NCBI GenBank assembly: GCA_025361185.1
Contig: JANYAR010000061.1
Coordinates: 1 to 64,000 of the forward strand
Origin: Alphaproteobacteria bacterium
GTDB taxonomy: Bacteria; Pseudomonadota; Alphaproteobacteria; Micropepsales; Micropepsaceae
DNA: 64,000 nucleotides
Reading direction: 5' to 3'
The position numbers and the translations under genes were made by a program. Under the pieces are notes generated by a model. The model did no database searches, was not told the DNA's origin, and was given only the letters and a program-made list of their open reading frames with translations. The number at the start of each line of letters is the position of its first letter. Positions within the stretch are counted from its first letter, which is position 1. Below, piece after piece: positions 51,132-59,493 of this stretch.

Positions 51132-51677
51132 ATGCCTGAATTGCAGATTGACGTGCCGCCGCACATTGCGGAGACCAACCAAGCAATTGCTTTGTTGCAC
51201 GCGGAACATCATAGAAAGTCCACGCTTGCTGAACGCATCGTGGACAAAGCCACGACATATGTCGGGCGACCGAGATTCCTTTTGGCGCTCATCATGGCGG
51301 CCGCCTTTTGGATGGCGGCCAACCTATTGATCCGTCTTGGCGGCGGCTCACCGCTGGACCCGCCGCCTTTCGCCTGGCTCGAACTTACCCTAACCGCAGC
51401 AGCTCTCGTGATAGCCGTGATGATTCTCACCAGCCAAAGCCGCGCCGACAGATTTGCAAATCTTCGTGAGCAAATGACACTGGAGGCAACCCTGCTTACC
51501 GAACAGAAGACGCGCAAGATAATCGAGCTGCTGGAGGAACTGCGGCGAGACAGTCCACAGATCCCCGATCGGGAAGATATAGAAGCGGATCAAATGGCCG
51601 CGAAAGTCGATCCGCATGAGGTATTGGCGGCCGGCGTGACGCGGGAGATCGCAACAGCAACTATTCAGGAACCCTAG
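51132..51677 (+). CDS. DUF1003-like membrane protein
   Basis: 181 residues. Two helices (RFLLALIMAAAFWMAANLLI and WLELTLTAAALVIAVMIL) separated by DPPPFAWLE, followed by TSQSRADRFANLREQMTLEATLLTEQKTRKIIELLEELR, a coiled-coil-like tail. The DPxPF and SQ(N/S)R...DR signature is that of DUF1003. Function unknown in the family. Confidence 0.8.
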   Translation: MPELQIDVPPHIAETNQAIALLHAEHHRKSTLAERIVDKATTYVGRPRFLLALIMAAAFWMAANLLIRLGGGSPLDPPPFAWLELTLTAAALVIAVMILTSQSRADRFANLREQMTLEATLLTEQKTRKIIELLEELRRDSPQIPDREDIEADQMAAKVDPHEVLAAGVTREIATATIQEP

Positions 51678-51957
51678 CGCGTCTTGTTCTTATACGCCCT
51701 GAGCGAATATCAGCCCTGGTCAAGGCCCGCAGCGTGCCCATTGCGATGCGACGGGCCGGCGCCGGACCGGTGTCGTGTGGCAGCCAAAGTGTGCAGTTCT
51801 GCACAGAACAAAAACCGGCAAATGGCATACTGGCTCACGCCAGACTGGTGTTTCGCCACAGACCCCGGTTGATCGGCAAGCGGGCGGGGTCGCCTCCCCG
51901 TCCGCTTTCTTGGCCGCCCGCGCAGGAGTTCAATAGCTGCCTGAGGGATACTGTCTG

Positions 51958-52143
51958 ATGAGCAAAAAACTGCTGCCGCGTGACGACGCCCGCTCGGAAA
52001 TGCTTTTGTCTCTGGCCGAATACTGGCGCAAATGTGCCGCGCAGTCGAACGAACCCTGGCGCAGCGACATGATGCGGGGCACCGCTGAGGAGTTTGAACG
52101 CGCCGCGGCCAAAGCTGCCAGCCAAGCGCCAGCTCGTCCCTAG
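51958..52143 (+). CDS. Small helical protein (divergent member of the paralogue family)
   Basis: 61 residues, MSKKLLPRDDARSEML then LSLAEYWRKCAAQSNEPW and MMRGTAEEFERAA. The L-x-LA---R--A...M-R-xAEE-E spacing resembles the pair at 23190 and 57275. GAGGGAT is about 9 bases upstream. No fold is assigned; the relation to the other two is weak. Confidence 0.5.
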   Translation: MSKKLLPRDDARSEMLLSLAEYWRKCAAQSNEPWRSDMMRGTAEEFERAAAKAASQAPARP

Positions 52144-52236
52144 AACGGCTGCCCCGCCGCGGAGCGGCCCGACCTGAAGCAGGGGCAACCAAAGCCCGGT
52201 GTCTGCGTTGTTTCATTGACAACGAGACCAAATGCG

Positions 52237-52725
52237 ATGACCCAGAATGTTCGAGAATACTTTCGGCTAACCGGATTTGGCTGGGCCGACAGGGCCGCAC
52301 TGCTTGTGGGTTACTTATTTTCGTTCCTTCTCCTCTGCTTGTGGTCATTCGCATTCCTTGTGGTGGGAAAGCTTGGCGCCAAGCATTTGTGGGACTATTT
52401 TGGTATTCAGGGAGTTGAGCTGGAGATCCTGATCGTAGGATCAGCCTGGTTGGTGATGCGCGGTGCCGACTTCTTGGCAGGCGGACCCACCTATCGGCTT
52501 GTCAGCGATAAATCTGCACAGACGGTTGCGGGCCCCTATACGCCGTTAGGCGACGAACCAGACATTCTGGCCATGAGCAGAAGACCCCTACAACAGTCGG
52601 AAAATTCGATTGCAGATGCGACCCGGCAGTGCTTCGCCTTTTCGCAAGGCACTGCCAATCTTGTCACGCAGCAACTCCAGGCTGGGACATTGTCACCGGT
52701 ATGTCCTGCAGCAGCAGGCGTTTAA
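52237..52725 (+). CDS. Hypothetical membrane protein
   Basis: 162 residues from ATG 52237 (MTQNVREYF). A long hydrophobic segment (ALLVGYLFSFLLLCLWSFAFLVVG) and a possible second (LEILIVGSAWLVM). The C-terminal half is polar. The last 62 bases overlap the convergent GGDEF/EAL-like gene, so the true end of coding pressure is uncertain. No family was recognised. Confidence 0.55.
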   Translation: MTQNVREYFRLTGFGWADRAALLVGYLFSFLLLCLWSFAFLVVGKLGAKHLWDYFGIQGVELEILIVGSAWLVMRGADFLAGGPTYRLVSDKSAQTVAGPYTPLGDEPDILAMSRRPLQQSENSIADATRQCFAFSQGTANLVTQQLQAGTLSPVCPAAAGV

Positions 52726-53884
52726 CCGGCATCGGCGCGTCAAGTGCCTCACCCACCAGGGAACTGGATAGGTAGGTCATGCCGAGCTCCCGCAACGACC
52801 GCAGAAGGTCGTGATTGGGCACGTCGAACACGAAACTCTTAACCCGCTGCCTTTTGGCCGCAAGACTGAGCTTGAAGAGCTCACTGTCCATGTCCGTGCC
52901 GCTGAGCCCAGAAGCCGAGAACGAAAGACCTATCGCATAAAGACCCGCCCCCAGAGAGGCGCCGTAATTGGGTATTCGTGCCGGAAGTTGTGCGGCCACG
53001 CCCCGGCAAAATGGCCGCAGCGCGCCTGCAAGTTCAGACAGTCGGCTTTGCGGCACGCCGAGTGGCAGCTCACTCATCTCGAATATGAGATAGGGGCGCA
53101 AATCCGACGACAGACTGCGGCAGACCCCGGTGATCTCCATGCGCCCGACCGGAGAGGTCAGCACATTGAAGGCGATGGGAATCCACATCAGGAATCTTTC
53201 CCCCGCTTCCAGATGCTTGCCGAGAACCTCCGCTGCCTTGGCGATGTGCGAAATGGTAGCCGCGAGGTCGATTTTGGCCTGAACACTCGCGCTGTCCGCC
53301 TCGGAGACATCCTGCTCCACCGAAACACAGCGGTAGGTGGTCACGGCTTCGCGCTGCGCATCCCAGATGGGCGTGAATTTGTGGCAAACGCCCCCCTTGC
53401 CGCCGGCCCCTGTAACCGGCACCGCCTTTTGATCCGGCGCAGCGCGCGCGCCCTCTTCATCAAGACGCGCGGTTCTCGCCAAAGCAACCAGCTGCGGCCC
53501 GGTAATCGGCGCGTTTGCGAATACGCCCTCCCGCGCGCCCGTCACGCTTGCAAGCCGCAGCTTGCCGATGTCACAGCTCCCCAGCAGGCTGACATGAAGT
53601 TCGTGCGCCACGCGCAGGCAGAATATCCGCGATTCTTCGGGCGTGGCGCTGGGCATGCTCACGAGGAACGACGTATCGTCGACCTGGGTGTAGAAATCCG
53701 TGGCGGACAATTTTTGACGCAGCAGGTTCTCCAGCTTCGCCCAAACCGATGCTTTGATTTTTTCCCAGCCTGGCCCGACTTCGGTCTTGATTTCCTCCAG
53801 TCCGATCAGGTTCACGCAGCCGCGTTGAAGCAGTTCGGCGGACGCCGCAATTTGCATAACGGGGTTGGCGCGGTTCTGCATCAT
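52664..53884 (-). CDS. Degenerate GGDEF-EAL-like protein
   Basis: 406 residues, cytosolic. N-terminal part (WAKLENLLRQKLSATDFYTQVDDTSFLVSMPSATPEES) is in the place of a GGDEF domain, but no GG[DE]EF is present. C-terminal part ends in a block typical of EAL domains (VKSFVFDVPNHDLLRSLRELGMTYLSSSLVG, cf. the V-A-E-G-V-E region), without EAL or the metal-binding acids. It is therefore probably an inactive cyclic-di-GMP-family protein used for protein contacts. It lies beside a GAF kinase on the same strand. Confidence 0.65.
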   Translation of the reverse strand: MMQNRANPVMQIAASAELLQRGCVNLIGLEEIKTEVGPGWEKIKASVWAKLENLLRQKLSATDFYTQVDDTSFLVSMPSATPEESRIFCLRVAHELHVSLLGSCDIGKLRLASVTGAREGVFANAPITGPQLVALARTARLDEEGARAAPDQKAVPVTGAGGKGGVCHKFTPIWDAQREAVTTYRCVSVEQDVSEADSASVQAKIDLAATISHIAKAAEVLGKHLEAGERFLMWIPIAFNVLTSPVGRMEITGVCRSLSSDLRPYLIFEMSELPLGVPQSRLSELAGALRPFCRGVAAQLPARIPNYGASLGAGLYAIGLSFSASGLSGTDMDSELFKLSLAAKRQRVKSFVFDVPNHDLLRSLRELGMTYLSSSLVGEALDAPMPVKRLLLQDIPVTMSQPGVAA

Positions 53885-53938
53885 GTCAATGGCTTTCGGA
53901 TGCTCATAGTGTGGTGCGCATGGCCCCCATCGCGCCCG

Positions 53939-55303
53939 TCATGCAACGAGAGGCAAGGCGTAATCAGGCGCGATGGCGACCGGCAGGCAGAAGCGAAACG
54001 CCGTTCCCGGAACATTATCGTCCAGGCGCCAGAGGCGGCCGCCATTTGCTTCCGCCAGGGTTTGGCAGATCATCAATCCCAACCCCATGCCGTCGGTCTT
54101 GCTGGTGACAAAAGGCAGGAAAAGCCGTGCCACCACGTCAGCCGGCATTCCAATGCCGCTATCGCGGATAGTCACATCAACAAAGCCCGGTTGGCCCGGG
54201 CCGACCGTCAGCTCGAGCTTACGGATTTTGACGTCGCGCATCGCCTCGATGCTGTTGCGAATGAGATTGAACAAGATCTGCTGAATTTGCACTTTGTCTA
54301 TCTGCACCGCGGGCAAGGCATCTGCCACCGTAATGCTTAACGCGATTTGGGAATCCACCACGCCAAACATGGCGATGCTCATGGCCTCCCTGACCACGGC
54401 TTCAAGATTTTCCGCGCTGCGAACACTTTCGCGCTTTTCCACCATATCCCGCAATTTTTTTATGATCTCGCCGGCACGGATCGCCTGCTCTTGTGCCTTG
54501 TCGATCATCCCCTGCGCGTCGACCGCCCTCGCGGCGGGTTGGTCAGCCGATTCGAGTGTGATCTTTGCCGCACCGATATAGTTGGCAATCGCCGCCAGGG
54601 GCTGGTTGAGTTCGTGTGCGATGGCGGCGGTCATCTGGCCCATGGCATTCACCCGTGAAACATGCAAAAGCTCCGATTGCAATTCCCGCATGTCCTTTTC
54701 ACGCTTTTCGCGCTCGACCAGCAGCACGTCCTTCTCGGCGATCAAGAGCGTCATGGCGCGGATCGAGTCGCGCATGGCCACCGTTCGGTCCGATGTAACC
54801 ACCGCTTCGGCAATGACATTGGCGAAGCCGGTCAAGAACACGACGTCGTGCCGGTCAAATTTGCGCACGGAAGTGCTGTCCACTTCCAGAACGCCCCAGG
54901 ATCCTCCACACTTGCTCTGGATCAGAACATCAGCCGTCGAAACGATCGCATGCTCGGCATAGAAAGGGGGAAGCGCGTAACTGTTGTTCTTGCTGACATC
55001 CTCCAGAATAACGGGTTCGCCGGTGACGAAGGCGCGGCCCTGAGTCGAGGTTTCGTCTGCCCGGGATACGACCTTGCCGACCACGCCGCCGCGCCAGCCA
55101 CAGCCTGCCACCACAAAGAGATCGTCTTCCTCGGGCCGATAGCGGCAGATTTTGGCGAAGGTCACGTCCAGAGACTGGGCGCAGATGCGCGCCGCTTCCG
55201 TCAGGACAGCTAGAAGATTGTCTTCCCGGAAGGCAAAGCTTCCGAAGTCCGCCAGAGCCCCCTGCTGGTGGCGCAGTCGCTCAATTTCGTTCGGAGTGCT
55301 CAT
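53939..55303 (-). CDS. GAF-domain sensor histidine kinase
   Basis: 454 residues from MSTPNEIERL. GAF domain at about 20-165 (LTEAARICAQSLDVTFAKICRY, AFVTGEPVILEDVS, ADVLIQSKCGGSWGVLEVDS). A coiled coil leads to the H-box AIAHELNQPLAAIANY, then an HATPase with N-type LFNLIRNSIEAM, DSGIGMP and GMGLGLMIC. It is cytosolic and very like the kinase half of the FixL-like protein at 15195. A single receiver is encoded divergently at 55655 and is the likely partner. A cysteine near the GAF pocket (GCGW, SKCGG) may be a redox or ligand site. Confidence 0.92.
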   Translation of the reverse strand: MSTPNEIERLRHQQGALADFGSFAFREDNLLAVLTEAARICAQSLDVTFAKICRYRPEEDDLFVVAGCGWRGGVVGKVVSRADETSTQGRAFVTGEPVILEDVSKNNSYALPPFYAEHAIVSTADVLIQSKCGGSWGVLEVDSTSVRKFDRHDVVFLTGFANVIAEAVVTSDRTVAMRDSIRAMTLLIAEKDVLLVEREKREKDMRELQSELLHVSRVNAMGQMTAAIAHELNQPLAAIANYIGAAKITLESADQPAARAVDAQGMIDKAQEQAIRAGEIIKKLRDMVEKRESVRSAENLEAVVREAMSIAMFGVVDSQIALSITVADALPAVQIDKVQIQQILFNLIRNSIEAMRDVKIRKLELTVGPGQPGFVDVTIRDSGIGMPADVVARLFLPFVTSKTDGMGLGLMICQTLAEANGGRLWRLDDNVPGTAFRFCLPVAIAPDYALPLVA

Positions 55304-55654
55304 GGGGAATTTCCTTTTTGCGGCGCAGTATCTAAATACGAAGTGAAAATGCCAGGACGTAATACTTATCCAGGTGTCGGCACTTATTCGAATTTCCGCG
55401 CAACGCAACGATGAGCCCCTGGGGCTCACCGTTTCAAGCCACCCCTTCAATACGAAAACGCGGATGGAGGCATATCGATCCCCCGCCATGGGAACTATTG
55501 CTGCTCCTGCCACGCCTCTTTGCTGCCATGTTCCAGGCCTCCTTGCTGCCATGTTGCGGCTGTTTGATGTCGTCTGAGATGAAATCGTTGGTTAAAGCGC
55601 TATTGCAGCAGGCAGTTGCAGCATATTGCGGGAACATTCGAGCGAGGTTTGACA
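55304..55654. other. Intergenic region between divergent kinase and receiver genes
   Basis: 351 bases. A direct repeat TTGCTGCCATGTT occurs twice about 23 bases apart (near 55520 and 55543). CTTAT-[CT]-C occurs near 55365 and 55383. Both promoters must lie here. Confidence 0.45.
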
Positions 55655-56113
55655 ATGGATAGATCTGTATATGCCGAGGCCCGGCCTGAGGCACTTTCGC
55701 CAGCTTGCCCCCCAGAATGGATGACGATGCCGTCTTTGCCGAGCCGGATCGCGTACGTCGTCGATGATGACGCCAATGTGCGAAACTCGACGGTCGCGCT
55801 GCTGGAGGCCGCGGGTATCGCCAGCCGCGCTTATGCTTCTGGCGACGCGTTTCTGGAAGACCTCGATTCATCCGCCAGCGGCTGCGTCCTTTTGGATTTG
55901 CACATGCCAGGTCTGTCCGGTTTCCAGGTGCTGGAGTGCATGCGGGAGAAGGGCAGAATGCTGCCGGTCATCCTGTTCAGCGGGCGTACGGATTTGGCTA
56001 CCGAAGAACTCGCCAAAGCGTCAGGCGCCGTCGCGCTGCTTTGCAAGCCTGTCTTCCCCGCACAGTTGGTCGGATGGGTGCGGCAGCTGTTGGCCGAACA
56101 TTGCGTGGGATGA
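55655..56113 (+). CDS. Single-domain response regulator
   Basis: 152 residues from ATG 55655. About 30 disordered residues precede a receiver: VVDDDANVRNSTVALLEAAG, acceptor Asp in LLDLHMPGLSGF, Ser in LFSGRTD, Lys in LLCKPV. No output domain. The closest sequence type is the FixJ receiver. It probably pairs with the divergent GAF kinase. Confidence 0.88.
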   Translation: MDRSVYAEARPEALSPACPPEWMTMPSLPSRIAYVVDDDANVRNSTVALLEAAGIASRAYASGDAFLEDLDSSASGCVLLDLHMPGLSGFQVLECMREKGRMLPVILFSGRTDLATEELAKASGAVALLCKPVFPAQLVGWVRQLLAEHCVG

Positions 56114-56178
56114 GGGGCCGTGCTCCGGACCCTCGTTCATCCTCTATGCCGCTGCGCGCACCCTGGGGCTGAAGAGCC

Positions 56179-56955
56179 CTATGCCGCGAGGGACCGCCGG
56201 CGGTGCCCCAACGTGCCACCATCGGTCAGAACGTCCCATAGCGGGCGCTGTTCGCTTTTCACCCGTTCGAGCATCGGCTCCACCTCGCAGGTGCAGGGTT
56301 GCCGCGTCCCATGATACCGGACCAACGGCCCGAGCGGTTCGAACTTGATGCTCATGGCCGCAAGCAGGCGCAGCAGCGTAGGCTCCATCGTGGCGCACCA
56401 ATGGGTGATGCCCCGTTCGCTACTCATGCGGACGAGTGATTGAATGAGTCCGAGACTCATAAGCGGAGCCATATTCCGCCGTTCCCGGCGCGAGTCGTGA
56501 CCCTCGAATAGCGTATCGCACTGGCGTCTGCGAAATTCCTTTGAAATGCTGAACCGCGAAACCTCGGCGGTACGATTGAGCGGCAATTGGTTCAACTTGG
56601 GATGGCTGCAGACCTGCTGAAGCGGAAAGCTTTGTCCCAAATCGTGTTGAACCGGCATGACCAGGCGCGCCGTGCCCATGGCCTGCCCGCTTGCGCGATG
56701 GATCAGCAGGCTGTGCAACGAATGGGAATCGAATTCATCTCGTTCCAAACCATCGAGATGGTCAGCGGGATTCTCAAACGGATTTTCCACGCAATAGACC
56801 TGATAGCGAATGCGCAGAGCCTCTTGCAATTGCTCCCCGGAAACCGCTGTGGCGACCTGAAAATAGGTATTGAATCGGTCGAGCAGTGTTTCCTCGGTAT
56901 TTTCCAACCGCTTCGATTCGCTGCGTCCCGATGTGATTGTCGCGTTGATCGACAT
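56179..56955 (-). CDS. PEP-CTERM/exosortase-system-associated acyltransferase (GNAT/AHL-synthase-like)
   Basis: 258 residues. The sequence follows the exosortase-associated N-acyltransferase family: RIRYQVYCVENPFENPADHLDGLERDEFDSHSLHSLLIHR, MGTARLVMPVQHDLG, AEVSRFSISKEFRRR, MSLGLIQSLVRMSSERGITHWCATMEP, FEPLGPLVRYHGTRQPC. The fold is related to acyl-homoserine-lactone synthases. No exosortase, PEP-CTERM protein or EPS gene is in the window, so this is an orphan member. It may make an acyl-amino acid signal or serve another export locus. Confidence 0.88.
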   Translation of the reverse strand: MSINATITSGRSESKRLENTEETLLDRFNTYFQVATAVSGEQLQEALRIRYQVYCVENPFENPADHLDGLERDEFDSHSLHSLLIHRASGQAMGTARLVMPVQHDLGQSFPLQQVCSHPKLNQLPLNRTAEVSRFSISKEFRRRQCDTLFEGHDSRRERRNMAPLMSLGLIQSLVRMSSERGITHWCATMEPTLLRLLAAMSIKFEPLGPLVRYHGTRQPCTCEVEPMLERVKSEQRPLWDVLTDGGTLGHRRRSLAA

Positions 56956-57274
56956 GGTATCGCCTCAGCGTTATGTGCCGCGTGAACGCTGATCCCGAAT
57001 GCTTAAGCGCGGGTTACGAGTGACCCCGTTACAAATACCTAGCGGCCCCGCCATCGGCCAAATGGTGCTTCATCGGGCGTTACGTAGAAATACCTATCGC
57101 CGGTCGGCCACGGCAAAAGCGTGCGAAAAAACGCCCTGTATTGGTCTGTGCGGACATTGACGCTGGATAGTCGGCATCCCGATCCCGTGCGCCCATAGGT
57201 ACAATTCCCAATTTCGATAAATGCGCATTGGCGCATGATGGAGCGGTTCCAAGCTCTATCGCAGTGGGGCAAGA
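56956..57274. other. Regulatory-looking intergenic region before the small gene (copy 2)
   Basis: 319 bases. Contains two related elements, GTTAC followed by AAATACCTA (57028-57041 and 57079-57096), and TAGGTACAATTCCCAATTTC (57196-57215), which matches TAAGTATAACTCCTAGCTTC of copy 1 at 14 of 20 bases. The leader motif follows at 57231-57250. Confidence 0.5.
57231..57250 (+). promoter_or_regulatory. Conserved leader motif before small gene (copy 2)
   Basis: GCGCATGATGGAGCGGTTCC, 24 bases before the ATG; it matches the copy at 23147-23165 except one substitution and one inserted base. Confidence 0.5.
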
Positions 57275-57466
57275 ATGACCGACACCATCAGCACCCTCGC
57301 TCTGGCGCAACGTTTTCGGCATGTCGCGCAAGCGGCTAGCTCACCCGGATATGCCAGCCTCATGCTGCGCGCGGCGGTCGACCTTGAAGCGTTCATCTGC
57401 AATCAGTTCGCAACGCATGCCGATCAAGAACCGCCCCGCAGGTTCTCGAATGTTCTAAGTCCTTGA
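57275..57466 (+). CDS. Small helical protein (paralogue family, copy 2)
   Basis: 63 residues, MTDTISTLALAQRFRH. Shares the TLALAQRxRHxAQ core with the protein at 23190 (about 19 identical of 34) and the same upstream layout. GTGGGGCAAGA before the ATG is a weak Shine-Dalgarno. The C-terminal tail differs. The function is unknown. Confidence 0.7.
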   Translation: MTDTISTLALAQRFRHVAQAASSPGYASLMLRAAVDLEAFICNQFATHADQEPPRRFSNVLSP

Positions 57467-57610
57467 TTCGAGTGTCCTAGGCCCTCGGGAATTCGGACAG
57501 CACCCACCCCTTGAACCATGGCAAAGCCGCACTATTTCTCTTGTACTGCCTCTCCCCCCGGATGGCGGTCATGACTTCGCTCTCCTCCCCCTTGAGCGAG
57601 GTTTCGCACT

Positions 57611-57652
57611 GGGCCGAAGCGCGAAAAACGCTGCTTCGGCCCTTTTTCTTTT
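57611..57652 (+). terminator. Rho-independent terminator (+ strand)
   Basis: GGGCCGAAGC (57611-57620) pairs perfectly with GCTTCGGCCC (57633-57642), followed by TTTTTCTTTT. It ends plus-strand transcription about 145 bases beyond the small gene's stop, so it may close a longer transcript or a small RNA. Confidence 0.8.
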
Positions 57653-57738
57653 GATTGCGTAGTTTTCATGCTCCCGCCGTCGAAGGCTTGGTTGCCAGGA
57701 GACAACAGCAACGTCGCCCAGAGAATCTGCCGGAAGTC

Positions 57739-59040
57739 TCAGCGCGGCCCGGTGTCGGGCCCGCTGTCCCAGGGAAAGCCATAGGTGGGAATTTTTTCCG
57801 GCAGCTTGAACTTTGCATACTGCAGGCGGCTGCCGACAGTCACGAGCTGGAGGATTTCCTGGCCATCGCCCAGCGGGATCATGGTCTGGCTGTAGCCGTC
57901 ATTGTTGATGTCGTAATTGATCGGCGTTTCGATCAACGACCACACGCCCTCGCCGCCGCCCCGATTGATGAACATACCCTGGCCGATACGGCCGATATCG
58001 TCGCGCACGACCGAACGGCCGCTGACCAGAAGCGTGCCATTGGGACCACCCCAGGGGGACCAGGCGATGTAGGGGGTGCCGTTGGGGAATTGGCGCCAGC
58101 GGTCCTGGATCAGGACGCCGGCGGCCTTGGAGTCTCCCCAGTGCAGGCCATCGGCCGAGGTGCGAAAATGCGCCGCGTTCGTCCGCGGTTCCAGCGCATA
58201 ACCCGGCGCGCTGACCAGCTCATAGCTCATATAGTATTTGCCTTTGCCGTCCTTGATGACGATCGGCATGCCTGGCCGCGAAAGACCGTCGGGAATCGCC
58301 ACGTCATAGACCAGCGGCCCCCAGCTCTTGCCGCCGTCTTCCGAAACGACATGGTCCAGAAGCTGGCTATAGCCATTCTTCTTGTCGCGCTCGTCCGAAA
58401 AATAGGCGACCAGACGGTTTTGCGAGTCCGCGAAAAGATAAGGTTCGAAGATCGGGTTCTGATCGCGCGAAAGACCTGCCCGATCGGCGGGGTCGTAACG
58501 GCCGCTGCCGCCGGTGGCGATCGTGCTCAGATGGGCCCAGCTCTTGCCGCCGTCGCGGCTGTAGGCCACATCCAGCGTCCGCTTGCTGGGATCGGTGCTG
58601 GCGGTGCCGTTGCCGCAGGCCATGACCGTGCCCGCGGGAAATTCCCCCATTTTCGCCGGCAGCTCATAGAGACAGGGCTGACCGCGTAGCTGAGGCACCT
58701 CGGAAAAGAGAGTCCAGCTGTCGCCATTGTCGGTGCTGCGATAAATCGGCAGGTTGCCGCGGTGGCTGTAGCTGGCCAGCAGCGTGCCCTTATTGGCCCC
58801 GATCTTGAGCTGAATGACGCGCGGGTAACTGGCGCCGGGATCCCGGTCCATGGTGATAAAGCCGATCTTCGACGTGAAGCTGGTGGCCGTTGGCGCCCCA
58901 ACCATCGGCGCACCGTTCGCGCCCACTGCCGCGGGTGGTGCGCCAGATATCGGCGCCGTTTGGGCGGCAGCCTGAGCCACGGCAACAAGGGCGATTGCGC
59001 CGACCGTCAATTTGCTCAGCACGCCGCTAAAATTTTCCAT
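57739..59040 (-). CDS. Exported sialidase-fold (Asp-box) protein
   Basis: 433 residues, signal to VAQAAAQ. Asp boxes STDNGDSW, SRDGGKSW, SEDGGKSWG, plus ADGLHWG, and NGYSQLL...LSRPGMPIV, which are shared with the protein at 1045-2646. It lacks the CBM tail. The substrate is unknown. It stands alone between a terminator and a repeat-rich gap. Confidence 0.85.
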   Translation of the reverse strand: MENFSGVLSKLTVGAIALVAVAQAAAQTAPISGAPPAAVGANGAPMVGAPTATSFTSKIGFITMDRDPGASYPRVIQLKIGANKGTLLASYSHRGNLPIYRSTDNGDSWTLFSEVPQLRGQPCLYELPAKMGEFPAGTVMACGNGTASTDPSKRTLDVAYSRDGGKSWAHLSTIATGGSGRYDPADRAGLSRDQNPIFEPYLFADSQNRLVAYFSDERDKKNGYSQLLDHVVSEDGGKSWGPLVYDVAIPDGLSRPGMPIVIKDGKGKYYMSYELVSAPGYALEPRTNAAHFRTSADGLHWGDSKAAGVLIQDRWRQFPNGTPYIAWSPWGGPNGTLLVSGRSVVRDDIGRIGQGMFINRGGGEGVWSLIETPINYDINNDGYSQTMIPLGDGQEILQLVTVGSRLQYAKFKLPEKIPTYGFPWDSGPDTGPR

Positions 59041-59253
59041 CGCCCAGCCTCACACTTGAAAGATATCAATACCCCGGTCGCAGCGGCATAAAACCGATCC
59101 GTGCAGGCGCTGTCGACGGAATTCTACGGTCGCGGGCCTGCGCCGACTCGAAATACGTCGCTTTTGTCCTGGAAATGCGCAGCCGTCCTGTGCGCCGGCG
59201 GGCGGAGCGCCTTTAAAGGCTGCTTCGCCCGCCCGATCTTTTTCGTTACGCCG

Positions 59254-59286
59254 CCCGGCCGCTCGCTTTAGCTCGCGGCGTTGGCT
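59254..59286 (+). repeat. Dispersed repeat, type 2, copy 2
   Basis: CCCGGCCGCTCGCTTTAGCT then CGCGGCGTTGG; a diverged copy lies on the minus strand at 27976-28012. Confidence 0.5.
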
Positions 59287-59387
59287 TAGCTTTTCTTGGC
59301 GGTCCGTAGCGACAGCGTACGGACGCGAGCCTAGAAAAGCTTGCCCTATGCGAGCGTTAGCGAGCATGCGCGCCCGCAGCCCTTCGC

Positions 59388-59480
59388 TTACGCTTCGGGC
59401 GTTCGACCCTCAAATCGGTCCGTCGCTAGCGGCAGCGTCGTGCGACACCGATTTGCCCGGCAAGCCGGTCGGGTCTCACT
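59388..59480. repeat. Dispersed palindromic repeat, type 1, copy 2
   Basis: TCGCTTACGCTTCGGGCGTT, then CTCAAATCGGTCC, an insert of about 25 bases, ACCGATTTG, CCGGCaaGCCGG and GTCTCAC. Its order and sequence follow the copy at 29550-29624, and it too lies just behind a minus-strand stop codon. Confidence 0.6.
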
Positions 59481-59493
59481 CCACTGGACATGC

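Larger units (their letters stand above)
59041..59493. other. Repeat-rich intergenic region
   Basis: 453 bases with no gene. Contains the type 2 repeat (59254-59286), a long nested hairpin (AGCTTTTCT... pairing with AGAAAAGCT, with inner GTCCGTA...TACGGAC, about 59287-59342) and the type 1 repeat (59388-59480). Confidence 0.6.
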
